Assembly: GCA_945898195.1 (NCBI GenBank)
Contig: CAMDHM010000031.1
Span: 1-37,123 of the forward strand
Length of the DNA: 37,123 nucleotides
From: Pseudobacteriovorax antillogorgiicola
GTDB taxonomy: Bacteria > Bdellovibrionota_B > Oligoflexia > Oligoflexales > RGVZ01
Direction: 5' to 3'
The position numbers and the translations under genes were made by a program. The notes under the pieces were generated by a model. That model searched no databases and had not been told where the DNA came from. It saw only the letters and a program-made list of their open reading frames with translations. Position 1 is the first letter of the stretch; the number at the start of each line of letters is the position of its first letter. This document shows, piece by piece, positions 25,520-35,364 of the stretch.

Positions 25520-26902
25520 GTGGCACTAAAAAGGCTCCTCGCAATTGCCATCGCTGTGGCGTCCACGAATACCGCGTTGGGCATGACTATCCCGGCGATC
25601 ACCGGATCGCTGCCGCGGGATGCCTCGCCAGGCTACTTCGATCTGACCGTTGTCATAAATGACGTCTTACCTAGCGATCTTCCGCTGAAACCCAAAGAAA
25701 CCGCATTAACTCAACGCCTCGCCCTTTACCTGACTGACGTCAGCACATCGGATGCCGTCGGCATAGTGCCGGCCGGCACAGCAACCATTGCGTTCTATTT
25801 GGAGTTTCGGGATTCTGTCAGATCGGAACTTAATGCCAAGGGCAATTATAATCTGACATTTTACCCGCGCATCCATCAGGTCAATAGCAGCGGGCTTGCC
25901 AATCTTATCGCTAGCAGCACAGACAAAAAGTCTTTGAAAGTAAGAGTAAAATATCTGCAAGACCTTGCCGTCATCGGCGACCCCTTGGATAGCACCATCA
26001 TGGTAACCCCAACGGTGGCTAACGAGGCCCCGACAGACCTCGCCGTATTGGCCAGCCATAAACTTCTGAACGTTACCTTTAATTCCAAAGCGAGCATCGC
26101 CTTTATCGGTGCCTCCGACGCCGCTTCGACCGATGCACCAACCGATGCAACGGTGGTCGCGTTCCGTTTGGGGACGTCTTATCCGTCCCTTCCTGCGAAA
26201 ATCTTCACCCCTGCTGCCATTGCCGACACAAATAGCACGTGTGAATTCGATGCTACGCTCGCACAGGGCGGTAAGTGCATCGTCTGCAGCGACCCAAAGG
26301 CCTATCTAGACATCGCATCACTCGCGACCCTGGATCCAGCCAACATCATTGTTCGTAGTGCGTCTAAGGGAGTTCGCGACATCTCGGGACTCGAAAATGG
26401 AGTGAGTTACGCAATCGTTGCCATGTATCAGCCTGACGGGATTCAACGGTCCACCTGTCTGACAGCGATGCCCACCGAGAATTTCACGCTTACCGAACTC
26501 AACGGCGAAGGCGAAGCCACGGAACAAAACTTCCGGTGTTTTGTCGCCTCGGCAGCTTACGGATCTCCCCTGCACAAAAATTTACGCGGCCTGCGCTGGT
26601 TCCGCGACGGGGTCGCGAGCCTGCACCCTGCCGGCAATGCCTTGATTGAGGCGTATTACCGAAATAGCCCACCCCTTGCGGCTTGGATTGCCAAGCATCC
26701 GCTGGCAGCCGCCACCGTTAGGGCTGGACTTTGGGCTCCAGCCTTAATCACCACGGCAACGATGGCGGCCTCACATCAGATCGGAATGACTCCAGCCCAG
26801 TCGGTTGTGCTGCTGGGATGCCTGATGGCGCTGGCCATGGCTGCAGTTGCGCTCAATTCAAAAAAGAATCGCATGCGCCGCGTGAGGTCAACGCCCCGAT
26901 GA
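25520..26902 (+). CDS. Exported CFI-box-CTERM protein
   Basis: This 460-residue protein starts at GTG 25520, with GGAG six bases upstream; an in-frame TTG 12 bases earlier is less likely. Residues 1 to about 21 form a signal peptide (ALKRLLAIAIAVASTNTALG). The middle 300 residues look like beta-rich surface domains with several Cys. The C-terminus has CFVASAAYGS from Cys340, then RGLRWFRDGV, ALIEAYYRNSPPLAAWIAKHP and a final membrane helix with a basic tail. This matches the CFI-box C-terminal domain known from secreted or surface proteins. It is probably anchored at the envelope by that helix. Its role is unknown. The stop overlaps the exonuclease start by 4 bases. Confidence 0.75.
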   Translation: MALKRLLAIAIAVASTNTALGMTIPAITGSLPRDASPGYFDLTVVINDVLPSDLPLKPKETALTQRLALYLTDVSTSDAVGIVPAGTATIAFYLEFRDSVRSELNAKGNYNLTFYPRIHQVNSSGLANLIASSTDKKSLKVRVKYLQDLAVIGDPLDSTIMVTPTVANEAPTDLAVLASHKLLNVTFNSKASIAFIGASDAASTDAPTDATVVAFRLGTSYPSLPAKIFTPAAIADTNSTCEFDATLAQGGKCIVCSDPKAYLDIASLATLDPANIIVRSASKGVRDISGLENGVSYAIVAMYQPDGIQRSTCLTAMPTENFTLTELNGEGEATEQNFRCFVASAAYGSPLHKNLRGLRWFRDGVASLHPAGNALIEAYYRNSPPLAAWIAKHPLAAATVRAGLWAPALITTATMAASHQIGMTPAQSVVLLGCLMALAMAAVALNSKKNRMRRVRSTPR

Positions 26903-27609
26903 CCGGACCGGCACTGCGCCATTCCATGTTTCACGCCGTTATTTTTCCTGGCGAACAAATGTTCGGCATTGATTCCGGCACAGGACAGACCGCAACAGAT
27001 AACGATCTGATGTTGCGGCGGCTGCTGCGTTTTGTTCCTGCCCCTGATGCACGAATCGAAGAAATGCCGATTGTCGTTTTTGACTTTGAGACAACTGGGC
27101 TCGATGCACAACAAGACCGCATCATTGAAATTGGCGCAGAAAAACTAATTGGATTCGAAGTCGTCGAAACTTTTTCCACACTAATTTCAACCAACGTAGA
27201 ACTCACGCCGCACATTCAAAAACTCACCGGGATCACACCAGACATGCTGATCGGGCAACCCTCGATCGAGAAGATTCTACCGGATTTTTTTAAGTTCGCC
27301 GATGGCTGCATCATGGTTGCCCATAATGCTGACTTCGATTTAATGATGCTCAAGGCAGCCGCAACGCGACTTGGTTACGACATGGACCTGCCATGCTTTT
27401 GTACATTAAAAATGGCGCGGACGTTCCTTCCCAATCTTGAAAACCGCAAGCTCGACACGATAGCCCGGCACTACGACCTGACCTTTGAAAGCCGCCACCG
27501 TTCTTCAGGTGACGTTCGCGTTACCTCAGAGGTTTTAAAAAACCTCGTCACGGTTGACGGCGATGGCCTTGAGTGCTGGAAAGACCTTCAACCCTTTCAA
27601 GTTGTCTGA
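26899..27609 (+). CDS. DEDDh-type 3'-5' exonuclease (DnaQ-like)
   Basis: From ATG 26899 the product is 236 residues; the ATG overlaps the preceding stop (ATGA). Earlier in-frame codons lie inside the CFI-box gene and are probably shadow. The fold has the four acidic residues and His of the DEDDh group: Asp62 and Glu64 (FDFETTGL), HNADFD near 147, then His200 and Asp205 (HRSSGDVR). It resembles the epsilon proofreading subunit of DNA polymerase III, but could be a stand-alone repair or RNA exonuclease. The N-terminal 50 residues are unrecognised. GAGG lies 11 bases before the ATG. Confidence 0.85.
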   Translation: MTGPALRHSMFHAVIFPGEQMFGIDSGTGQTATDNDLMLRRLLRFVPAPDARIEEMPIVVFDFETTGLDAQQDRIIEIGAEKLIGFEVVETFSTLISTNVELTPHIQKLTGITPDMLIGQPSIEKILPDFFKFADGCIMVAHNADFDLMMLKAAATRLGYDMDLPCFCTLKMARTFLPNLENRKLDTIARHYDLTFESRHRSSGDVRVTSEVLKNLVTVDGDGLECWKDLQPFQVV

Positions 27610-27614
27610 TCAGA

Positions 27615-29213
27615 ATGAAAATCCAAAGCCAGATATCCACCAAATCCCAAGACTTCAAGAACAACCACACGTTCCATTTGCAGGCCATTAACGAGTTGGC
27701 CGAAAGGACCGCACGAGGCGAACGCCTTTCTGCAGCCGGAGCGGCAAAGCGCACTGACGGCAAACTTTCCGCCCGCGACCGCGTTCGCCAATTGGTCGAC
27801 GGCGAATCCTCGTTCATGGAATTATCTGCCCTTGCTGGCGACGGCCTTTACGAAGATGACGTTCCAGCAGGCGGGATCGTAACGGGTGTGGGCTTGGTTC
27901 ATGGTCGCCCCTGCATGATTGTCGCCAACGATCACTCGGTAAAAGGCGGAACCTACTACCCCATCACAGTAAAAAAACACCTGCGAGCCCAGGAGATTGC
28001 GCAGCAACTGCACCTGCCATGCATTTACCTGGTCGACTCTGGCGGCGCTTTTTTACCCATGCAAGACGAAGTCTTCCCCGACAAAGATGACTTTGGTCGA
28101 ATCTTTTTTAATCAAGCACGAATGAGCGCCGCAGGCATCCAGCAGATTGCTTCCGTTCATGGATTTTGCACGGCGGGCGGTGCGTACATCCCAGCCATGT
28201 CGGACCAAAGTGTCATCGTACGCGGGAATGGCACGATATTTCTTGCCGGCCCCCCTCTCGTGAAGGCAGCCACAGGTGAAGATGTCACCGCTGAGGAACT
28301 TGGCGGGGCCGATGTGCATACCAGAATCAGCGGTGTGGCGGACCACATTGCCGAAGATGACGGACATGCACTGGGGATCGTGCGCAAGATCGTTGAACAT
28401 CTCGGCGAACCCTCGCGCGCCAAGGTGGCTCTGCGCGCAGCCTCCAGTCCAGCCTACGACCCGGAGGAACTTCTGGGGATCCTGCCACAAGATCCGCGCA
28501 AGTTTTTTGATGTCCGCGAAATTATTGCCCGGATTGTCGACAACTCGGAGTTATTTGAGTTCAAGCCAAACTATGCGACGACCCTTGTCACAGGCTTTGC
28601 GCATTTAAATGGCGTCCCCGTCGGCATCATCGCTAACAACGGTGTGCTATTTTCGGAATCTGCCCTCAAGGCGGCGCACTTTATCGAACTTTGCACCCAA
28701 GAAAATATCCCGCTGCTCTTTATGCAAAACATTACGGGATTCATCGTCGGCAAAAAATACGAACATGGCGGCATAGCCAAAGACGGCGCCAAGATGGTCC
28801 ACGCCGTTGCTAATGCACGAGTCCCTAAAATCACGATGGTCGTCGGCGGCAGCTTCGGAGCCGGTAATTATGGCATGTGCGGACGCGCCTACGATCCGGC
28901 CTACCTGTTCATGTGGCCAAACGCACGGATATCCGTGATGGGTGGCGAACAAGCTGCGGATGTCCTTGCCACCGTCAAAGAACAGCAACTCGCTAAACGC
29001 GGGGAAAAACTCAGTGCGGAAGAACGCACAAAAATCCGTCAACCGATCCTCGAAAAGTACACGCGCGAAGGCTCGGCCTATTATTCGACGGCTCGTTTAT
29101 GGGACGACGGAATCATTGACCCCCGCAATTCTCGAGCCATACTCTCGATGTCTCTCGCATCAACCCTCTACCACGACTGGGTTAAAACCCAGTTTGGCAT
29201 TTTTAGGATGTGA
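27615..29213 (+). CDS. mccB: Acyl-CoA carboxylase beta subunit (methylcrotonyl-CoA carboxylase type)
   Basis: From ATG 27615 the product is 532 residues. This carboxyltransferase subunit moves CO2 from carboxybiotin to 3-methylcrotonyl-CoA or a related branched acyl-Co[24 protein letters not shown] gives the usual N-terminus. Other motifs are [16 protein letters not shown] and [10 protein letters not shown]. The block [18 protein letters not shown] with [15 protein letters not shown] is typical of the MCC beta family. Whether the acyl pocket takes the larger geranyl-CoA chain cannot be judged here. The start codon lacks a strong ribosome binding site, and six bases separate it from the exonuclease stop. 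It is the first gene of the four-gene module. Confidence 0.9.
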   Translation: MKIQSQISTKSQDFKNNHTFHLQAINELAERTARGERLSAAGAAKRTDGKLSARDRVRQLVDGESSFMELSALAGDGLYEDDVPAGGIVTGVGLVHGRPCMIVANDHSVKGGTYYPITVKKHLRAQEIAQQLHLPCIYLVDSGGAFLPMQDEVFPDKDDFGRIFFNQARMSAAGIQQIASVHGFCTAGGAYIPAMSDQSVIVRGNGTIFLAGPPLVKAATGEDVTAEELGGADVHTRISGVADHIAEDDGHALGIVRKIVEHLGEPSRAKVALRAASSPAYDPEELLGILPQDPRKFFDVREIIARIVDNSELFEFKPNYATTLVTGFAHLNGVPVGIIANNGVLFSESALKAAHFIELCTQENIPLLFMQNITGFIVGKKYEHGGIAKDGAKMVHAVANARVPKITMVVGGSFGAGNYGMCGRAYDPAYLFMWPNARISVMGGEQAADVLATVKEQQLAKRGEKLSAEERTKIRQPILEKYTREGSAYYSTARLWDDGIIDPRNSRAILSMSLASTLYHDWVKTQFGIFRM

Positions 29214-29215
29214 TC

Positions 29216-31042
29216 ATGAACAAAACCAAAGACATCATTCGCATCGGCAACGCAGGCGGTTACTGGGGAGACGATCCTGACGCACTGAAACGCCAGGTTC
29301 GCGGCGGGCATCTGGATTACATCAGCATGGACTTCCTTGCAGAAGTCACCATGTCCATCATGCAAAAGCAGCGTTCCCACGACCCAAAACTTGGTTACGC
29401 CAGGGACTTTATCAACATGCTGGAGGATGTCCTTCCAGATATCCTGAAAAACCGCACGAAAATCATCACCAATGCCGGCGGCGTGAACCCGCAGGGTTGT
29501 GCCGAAGCAATTATGGCTCTTGGCAAACGCCTCGGCCTTAAGCCCAAGGTCGCCATTGTTTACGGCGATGACATTTTGACAGATATTCAGAGGCTCCAAG
29601 GCGAAGGTTGCGAATTCCGCAACATGGAATCCGGCACAGCGTTTGCCGGAGTTGCTTCTCGCATTGAATCGGCCAATATTTATTTTGGCGCAGCACCAGT
29701 TGCCGATGCCCTAAAGTGGGATCCCGATATTATTGTCACGGGGCGCGTTACGGACACAGGGATCACCGTCGGTGCGATGCTCCATGAATTCGGCTGGTCC
29801 ACAACTGATTGGGATAAACTGGCAGCTGGTGTCATTGCTGGCCACGTCATCGAATGTGGCACCCAAGCAACCGGCGGAAACTTCACAGATTGGCGTAAAG
29901 TCCCTTCGTTTGCGAACATGGGTTTTCCCGTTCTTGAAGTTCATCGCGACGGCTCCTTTGTTGTGACCAAACATCCGGGAACTGGAGGCCTCGTTTCTGT
30001 CGATACGGTGCGCGAGCAGCTCTTCTATGAGATGGGAAATCCGCACGCCTACATCACGCCAGATGTCGTTGCTGACTTTGCGACCATCAGGTTGACCGAA
30101 GATGGCCCCGATCGCGTGCGAGTGAGCGGGATCAAGGGATACGAGCCCACTCCTTTTTATAAAGTTTCCATGGCCTATGCTGATGGCTTCAAAAGCATCG
30201 GGGCCATCGCCATGTCTGGACCCAATGCACGCGCTAAAGCCGAAGTTTTTGCCAAAAATTTCTGGAACCGTTTTGAGACCGCAGAATTCACCGAAACATC
30301 GACAGAATATTTTGGATGGAATGCATGCCACGGATCTCTTGGTGGAAAAGATGATGGAAATGAAATCCTTTTGCGCGTCGGCGCCCGCAGCTCAGACGAG
30401 AAAAAACTGCGTCGCTTTGGCAAGCTCATTCCAAGTTTAATTCTATCGGGTCCGCCTGGAGTGTGCGTTATTGGGGGCGTTCCAAAAGCCCAGGACATCG
30501 TCAGCTACTGGCCGGCGCTAATGCCGAAATCTGTCGTTCGTCCCAAAATCGCTTTATGTGAGATCGACAAAGGCATCCACAGCGAAACTGTCGTACCTCC
30601 CGAGCAATCAGGAAAATTCGACCCAGCCAACTACAAGGAAGATCAGATCGCAAGCCGCATCAGCTGCGATCTCAAGTCAGCAATGAAAACGCAGGAGCAC
30701 CCGGAGGCGCTGCCCCTCTCGACCATTTGCCTCGGACGCAGCGGCGACAAAGGTGACATGGCCAATATCGGCATCATGGCTCGCAGCTCTAAAGCCTTTG
30801 TGTTTCTGGATCAATATTTAACCGCACAAAGGGTCAAGGATCTCTTCCAAGAACTTTGCCGCGGCAGCGTCACCAGATACCGCCTCCCGAACATGGAAGG
30901 CCTTAACTTTCTATTGGACGAATCCCTCGGCGGCGGCGGAACCGTTACCCTAAGGACGGATGCCCAGGGCAAGACTTTTGCACAGGCGCTTCTGCGTCAA
31001 AAAGTCCTGATTCCAAAAGATGTTTTGGAGAGCCTTGCATGA
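29216..31042 (+). CDS. atuA: AtuA-like protein (DUF1446 family)
   Basis: From ATG 29216 (AGGA seven bases upstream) the product is 608 residues; a GTG six bases earlier overlaps the mccB stop. The N-terminal 450 residues are the DUF1446/AtuA domain: IRIGNAGGYWGDDPDAL, DYISMDFLAEVTMSI, TNAGGVNP and DIIVTGRVTDTG. The C-terminal portion, with LGRSGDKGDMANIGI near residue 508, matches the AtuA-like C-terminal domain. AtuA was named for acyclic terpene use in Pseudomonas; its biochemical activity is unknown to me. Its position between carboxylase beta and hydratase genes recurs in leucine/isovalerate (liu) and terpene (atu) clusters. The end overlaps the hydratase start by 4 bases. Confidence 0.85.
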   Translation: MNKTKDIIRIGNAGGYWGDDPDALKRQVRGGHLDYISMDFLAEVTMSIMQKQRSHDPKLGYARDFINMLEDVLPDILKNRTKIITNAGGVNPQGCAEAIMALGKRLGLKPKVAIVYGDDILTDIQRLQGEGCEFRNMESGTAFAGVASRIESANIYFGAAPVADALKWDPDIIVTGRVTDTGITVGAMLHEFGWSTTDWDKLAAGVIAGHVIECGTQATGGNFTDWRKVPSFANMGFPVLEVHRDGSFVVTKHPGTGGLVSVDTVREQLFYEMGNPHAYITPDVVADFATIRLTEDGPDRVRVSGIKGYEPTPFYKVSMAYADGFKSIGAIAMSGPNARAKAEVFAKNFWNRFETAEFTETSTEYFGWNACHGSLGGKDDGNEILLRVGARSSDEKKLRRFGKLIPSLILSGPPGVCVIGGVPKAQDIVSYWPALMPKSVVRPKIALCEIDKGIHSETVVPPEQSGKFDPANYKEDQIASRISCDLKSAMKTQEHPEALPLSTICLGRSGDKGDMANIGIMARSSKAFVFLDQYLTAQRVKDLFQELCRGSVTRYRLPNMEGLNFLLDESLGGGGTVTLRTDAQGKTFAQALLRQKVLIPKDVLESLA

Positions 31043-31914
31043 CCGCCCCCTCGACTACAACTTCTGCGACGTCTCCAGTCTCCTGGATCACGCTGGACCT
31101 GGACCAAAGCGCCAACGCCAAAGCCGGTATTCTTATTTTAGATCGCCCAGAGGTGGCAAATGCCTTCAGTGGTGCGATGCTTGATGCGATCACGGAAAAA
31201 ATTCACAAGGCAACTCGTGATCCTTCACTGCGCTTCTTGATGATTGCGGGGCGCGGAAAACACTTCTGCGCCGGCGCAGACCTTGCCTGGATGCAAGAAA
31301 GCGCGAAACTTTCACATCAGGAAAACCTGGCCGATGCGGCACGCCTGACGAGCATGTTTGAAGCGGTCGCAAACTTTCCAAAGCCAACCCTCGCCTTGGT
31401 TCGCGGAGCGGCATATGGCGGAGCCGTCGGCCTTGTGGCCTGCTGCGATATTGTTATCGCCACGGATAACAGTCGATTTTGCTTGAGTGAAGCCAAGTTA
31501 GGGTTAATTCCGGCCGTAATAATGCCATATTTATCCCGAAGGTTTGCTCCCGGAGCATTACGACGTGCAGCATTGACCTCACGCATCTTAGATGCCAACG
31601 AGGCCTGCACTGTCGGACTGGTTGATGTTGTGGTCGAGGGCGCAGATTTAGACGAAGCCATTCGCGCTGAAATCTCACACATCGTCCAAGCCGGTCCTTT
31701 GGCGCAAAGCGCCGCTAAAAATCTGCTTGATCAAGTCCGCGAACAATCAGGTCGACAAGGCGATTACACGGCCCAGGCTATTGCGTCGGCACGCACTGGT
31801 AGTGAAGGCCAGGCTGGGCTAAAAGCCTTCTTTGCCAAAACCCCCTCCCCTTGGACCATCACAATTTCGGAAGACTTTAAGGTCTCTCCCCATTTGGAGC
31901 GCATTGAATCGTGA
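31039..31914 (+). CDS. liuC: Enoyl-CoA hydratase, likely methylglutaconyl-CoA hydratase
   Basis: This 291-residue crotonase-fold protein would hydrate the carboxylase product, 3-methylglutaconyl-CoA, to HMG-CoA. FCAGADLAWMQ and RGAAYGGAVGLVACCDIVIA contain the CoA-binding and oxyanion-hole segments. SEAKLGLIPAVI follows, close to the SEvkLGLvPA pattern of liuC/AUH enzymes. The N-terminus has about 25 extra polar residues before the first strand. The ATG overlaps the atuA stop (ATGA) and the end overlaps the next gene by 4 bases. Specificity (leucine or terpene intermediate) is inferred from neighbours only. Confidence 0.85.
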   Translation: MTAPSTTTSATSPVSWITLDLDQSANAKAGILILDRPEVANAFSGAMLDAITEKIHKATRDPSLRFLMIAGRGKHFCAGADLAWMQESAKLSHQENLADAARLTSMFEAVANFPKPTLALVRGAAYGGAVGLVACCDIVIATDNSRFCLSEAKLGLIPAVIMPYLSRRFAPGALRRAALTSRILDANEACTVGLVDVVVEGADLDEAIRAEISHIVQAGPLAQSAAKNLLDQVREQSGRQGDYTAQAIASARTGSEGQAGLKAFFAKTPSPWTITISEDFKVSPHLERIES

Positions 31915-33971
31915 ATTCACGGCAAAACAATACCGAACTCTGCAAACGGCTTTTCATTGCCAATCGGGGCGAAATTGCGCGGCGCATTGCCCTGACCGCG
32001 CAACGATTAGGAATTGAAACGGTTGCCTTGACCGACCGCGTCACACCACCCGCCTATTTGGCCGACGTCATCACCCACTTTCATCAGGTCCCAGAAGAAA
32101 CCACGGCCCTATATTTGAATGCCGCTGAGATGATCAAATTCGCCAAATTGTGCGAATGTGATGCCGTTCACCCTGGCTTTGGCTTTTTATCTGAAAATGC
32201 GGAGTTCGCCGATGCCGTAACCCATGCTGGCTTGATTTGGGTTGGTCCGACAGCATCAGGAATCAGAGCGATGGCCAGCAAAGCAGCTGCCAGAACCCTG
32301 GCAATTAAGGCTAAAGTTCCTTGTATTGAGGGCCTTGACGGCATTGATGTGGACCATGACCCCGAACTTGCCGTCACCCAACTTCGCAAGTTTGCTAAAA
32401 CCACGGGATTTCCCCTTCTAATCAAAGCAGCATTTGGTGGCGGCGGAAAAGGCATGCGCATCGTGCATGATGAGGCCGCATTGCTCGAGCAAAGCCACCG
32501 GGCTGCCTCCGAGGCGAAAAGTTCATTTGGCAACGGCCTGCTCGTGGTTGAAAGATACCTTGAGAGTCCCCGTCACGTCGAAGTTCAAATTCTTGCCGAT
32601 AAATCTGGACAAGTCTTTGCCATTGGTGACCGCGACTGCTCCCTGCAACGCCGCCATCAAAAAATCATCGAAGAGGCACCTGCTCCCGGACTGAATGAAA
32701 CCACACGAACAGCAATGCACACGGCTGCCATTGGACTTGCAAAGTCTGTCGGCTATGACTCAGCAGGAACCGTAGAATTTCTTGTCGACGGCAATGCGCC
32801 CGCAACTTCGCCACAACCGTTTTATTTTCTTGAGATGAATACCCGCCTACAAGTCGAACATCCCGTTAGCGAAGAAGTCTTCGGCCTGGATCTGGTTGAA
32901 TGGCAGTTACGAATCGCCTGCGGCGACACGATGCCCCCATCGTTTGTAAAACTTGCTCCACGCGGCCATTCCGTTGAGGCCAGGATTTACGCTGAAGATG
33001 TGCACAAGAATTTTTTTCCAGCCCCAGGTCCAGTCTCGGCTTTCATCACGCCGAACAGTCCCGGAATTCGCTGGGAAACCGGCCTTGACACCGTAGACGA
33101 AGTCACCACCCGGTTTGATCCCATGGTCGCAAAACTTGTGGCCACAGCTGAATCGCGCGAGGTCGCCCTGGCGCGATTGACGCAAACCCTAAAGGCGATG
33201 TTTCTTGCCAACACCGCCAACAACATTTCCCTGCTGACGTGGCTTGCAGGCATCAGCAAATTTCGCCATAAGCCTGTCAGCACGCATTTCATCGCCGATA
33301 ACATGGCTGAATTTTTGAGCTGGGAAAAATCTGAACGCGTCAGACTCGAGCCGGCAGCCACAGCTGCACTAGATGCTGTTGCCTTTTCGACAGGGGCCAC
33401 GGCACAGCGAATGCCGTCTCACCTTTCTGATGGACGCAGCGATTCTCTAACAATGCAGTTGACCCGCGCCGCCTTCGGATCTCGCCTCCTCGCCGCATCA
33501 GCACCATCAGACCACAAAGTGCCAGCGCACCTTCATCATGAAAAGATCTCGGCCCAGGATGGCACAACCACAACACGGATGGGGCTTGGATCAGTTCGCT
33601 TCGAAGGCCATCAACTGCCATTTCATTTTGCCGCACGCCGATGCGGCGGCGACCGGAGCTTGTTCGTTAATCTAAGCGGTCAAAACTTTATCAGGGAAAT
33701 TGCGAAAATCTCCCTAGTCGCCCCGGCATCCAAGGGGTCGGCAAAACAGGCCACAAGCCTGCAGGTCTCCGCCCCGGTTCCCGGCAAGATTGTTGCAATA
33801 AAAGTCACTGCTGGCGCCGAGGTTGAAGAAGGTACCCCGGTTCTGGTGATCGAATCGATGAAAATGGAATTTGAAGTCAAGTCCCAACGTCACGGACGCA
33901 TCGAAAGCGTCGATGTTACGGTTGGGGAGCAAGTTTCCGCCGGTCAAACCGTAGCACGGTGGAGTCCGTAG
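31911..33971 (+). CDS. mccA: Biotin carboxylase/biotin carrier alpha subunit
   Basis: This 686-residue protein carboxylates biotin with ATP and bicarbonate and delivers it to the beta subunit. The biotin carboxylase domain (about 12-460) has FIANRGEIARR, HPGFGFLSENAEFA, the ATP-grasp loop LIKAAFGGGGKGMRIV near 168, and FLEMNTRLQVEHPVSE (all typical). A variable linker spans about 465-610. The C-terminal biotinyl domain holds ESMKM with biotin-acceptor Lys651. The start is GTG overlapping the hydratase stop (GTGA). MCC alpha and geranyl-CoA carboxylase alpha are not separable by these motifs. Confidence 0.92.
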   Translation: MNSRQNNTELCKRLFIANRGEIARRIALTAQRLGIETVALTDRVTPPAYLADVITHFHQVPEETTALYLNAAEMIKFAKLCECDAVHPGFGFLSENAEFADAVTHAGLIWVGPTASGIRAMASKAAARTLAIKAKVPCIEGLDGIDVDHDPELAVTQLRKFAKTTGFPLLIKAAFGGGGKGMRIVHDEAALLEQSHRAASEAKSSFGNGLLVVERYLESPRHVEVQILADKSGQVFAIGDRDCSLQRRHQKIIEEAPAPGLNETTRTAMHTAAIGLAKSVGYDSAGTVEFLVDGNAPATSPQPFYFLEMNTRLQVEHPVSEEVFGLDLVEWQLRIACGDTMPPSFVKLAPRGHSVEARIYAEDVHKNFFPAPGPVSAFITPNSPGIRWETGLDTVDEVTTRFDPMVAKLVATAESREVALARLTQTLKAMFLANTANNISLLTWLAGISKFRHKPVSTHFIADNMAEFLSWEKSERVRLEPAATAALDAVAFSTGATAQRMPSHLSDGRSDSLTMQLTRAAFGSRLLAASAPSDHKVPAHLHHEKISAQDGTTTTRMGLGSVRFEGHQLPFHFAARRCGGDRSLFVNLSGQNFIREIAKISLVAPASKGSAKQATSLQVSAPVPGKIVAIKVTAGAEVEEGTPVLVIESMKMEFEVKSQRHGRIESVDVTVGEQVSAGQTVARWSP

Positions 33972-34021
33972 GCAACCTCGGGTAAGATAGATCCTCCGGG
34001 GCACAATCGGGAGAGATCAAA

Positions 34022-34963
34022 ATGAGCGTTCAAGGCTTTTACCGGGAATCCGGTTTCAAACTTCTTGCATTGGCCAAACTTAGCCAGTGTGAATACAGCG
34101 TCGTACTTTATCTACTCAACTGTGCCGTCTCAGGCCTCGATCACATCATCACTACGGAACATGAGTTGGGTCTGGCCCTTCACCGGCAACCCATGGAAAT
34201 CCGAGATGCGATCAGCAACCTGATCACACGTGGGATCATCCGTGCTGGTTATGGTGACTTAACTCAAGCGCCAAAGATCCAGTCGGTTCGACTTTCCATG
34301 CAATTCGATACACACAAGTGGCAGCACACCAATGGCGAAAGCCAGTCGTCCCACGATGCCCTTGTTTATCCGTTTAGGCGCCAGGGTATGACCAACCTGC
34401 AATTGGTGGATGGGCACCGGCGGGATAAGGACCGGATCAATCCTCGACAGGCCGAAATCAACACTTGGCAACGGGTTCTGGAATCGTTCATTCGCAACCG
34501 CAGCCTGGACGAGGCCGAACTCGCGACGTCAGAAACCGCAGCAAAAACTTTGTGCGAAACACATCCGGTTGATCAGGTGTTACTGATGCTGCGGCATTTT
34601 GGGCCACGGATTCCAACGTTGTCGCTGCTTGCCAGTTCATGGCAGCATTTTCAGTTGTTATTTGAGGAAGAAACCCAAAAGGTCGACTTGCTCGAGGCGC
34701 GTCAAAAGCATCATGAAATGGATCAAAAGGTTCGTGATGCTGCTACCGAATGCTTTGGTCGCAAGGATGACCTTGAACTCAACGAAGAAGAACAGGGCGT
34801 CCTGCAAATCCTGTCATCGCATCGCCATCCACGCAGACAGCTTTTCTGGGCATGGCAGATGCGTAATCGTTATCCGAATTTGGCGAAATTTTTCGATCAG
34901 ACGAGCAACCTGATGCTATCTGTGACAGGGTCCGGCACCATCGTTCGCAAGCCAACTGAATAG
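34022..34963 (+). CDS. Protein of unknown function with winged-helix-like N-terminus
   Basis: I do not recognise this 313-residue protein. Residues 10-85 (LLALAKLSQCEYSVVLYLLN, then ELGLALHRQPMEIRDAISNLITRGII) resemble a winged-helix DNA-binding domain of the DnaD/replication-initiator kind. The rest is helical, with a charged coiled-coil-like stretch at about 210-265 (EEETQKVDLLEARQKHHEMDQKV). There is no signal peptide or membrane helix. GGGAGAG sits seven bases before the ATG. It lies 50 bases after the biotin carboxylase gene, possibly as an independent gene. A role as a DNA-binding regulator is inference. Confidence 0.6.
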   Translation: MSVQGFYRESGFKLLALAKLSQCEYSVVLYLLNCAVSGLDHIITTEHELGLALHRQPMEIRDAISNLITRGIIRAGYGDLTQAPKIQSVRLSMQFDTHKWQHTNGESQSSHDALVYPFRRQGMTNLQLVDGHRRDKDRINPRQAEINTWQRVLESFIRNRSLDEAELATSETAAKTLCETHPVDQVLLMLRHFGPRIPTLSLLASSWQHFQLLFEEETQKVDLLEARQKHHEMDQKVRDAATECFGRKDDLELNEEEQGVLQILSSHRHPRRQLFWAWQMRNRYPNLAKFFDQTSNLMLSVTGSGTIVRKPTE

Positions 34964-34987
34964 TTATCCGACTTAGCTGGGACGTTT

Positions 34988-35355
34988 ATGAAAACTTTGA
35001 CTAGTCAGAACGCTCCGCTGGAGGGTTTTCTGGCTTGGCTTCGCGCCTCGCGCGTGGAGATAAACCTTACCGGCAAGAACGTGTTGGATTTCGGCTGCGG
35101 AGCCCGATTCAACGCGCTGAGAATGATCGCCAAAAAAGCGAATCCAGGACTGCCCTTGATACCATTTTCGACGCCGATGAAACCTTCTCATCCTACGATG
35201 GAATCCACGGCTTTGGTTCCCTCAAGATCATGGCAGACGAGGTCTACAAAGGAAGGCTCGAGCCATTCGATTGCATCCTCGCCCTTGCCTGCTTTGAACA
35301 TATAGAACGTGAAGAGTACAAGACCATCCCCCTCGGCCAGGAACAAAGTCATTAA
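34988..35355 (+). pseudogene. Frameshifted, truncated SAM methyltransferase
   Basis: Two plus-strand frames together make one methyltransferase-like protein. The first (from ATG 34988) has LTGKNVLDFGCGARFNALRM, a SAM-binding motif, and loses similarity after AKKANPG near 35150. The second frame continues from about 35155 with FDADETFSSYDG and then CILALACFEHIEREEY, the later motifs of the same fold. The frame then stops at 35355, well short of a normal domain end. A single small insertion or deletion near 35145-35165 would explain the shift. This looks like gene decay, though a sequencing error at that point cannot be ruled out. Confidence 0.65.
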
Positions 35356-35364
35356 TTTGGATCG

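Noticed and set aside
26731-26898. 56-residue N-terminal extension of the DnaQ-like protein
   Set aside because: It lies in another frame of the CFI-box gene; the ATGA overlap at 26899 is the usual arrangement in this window.
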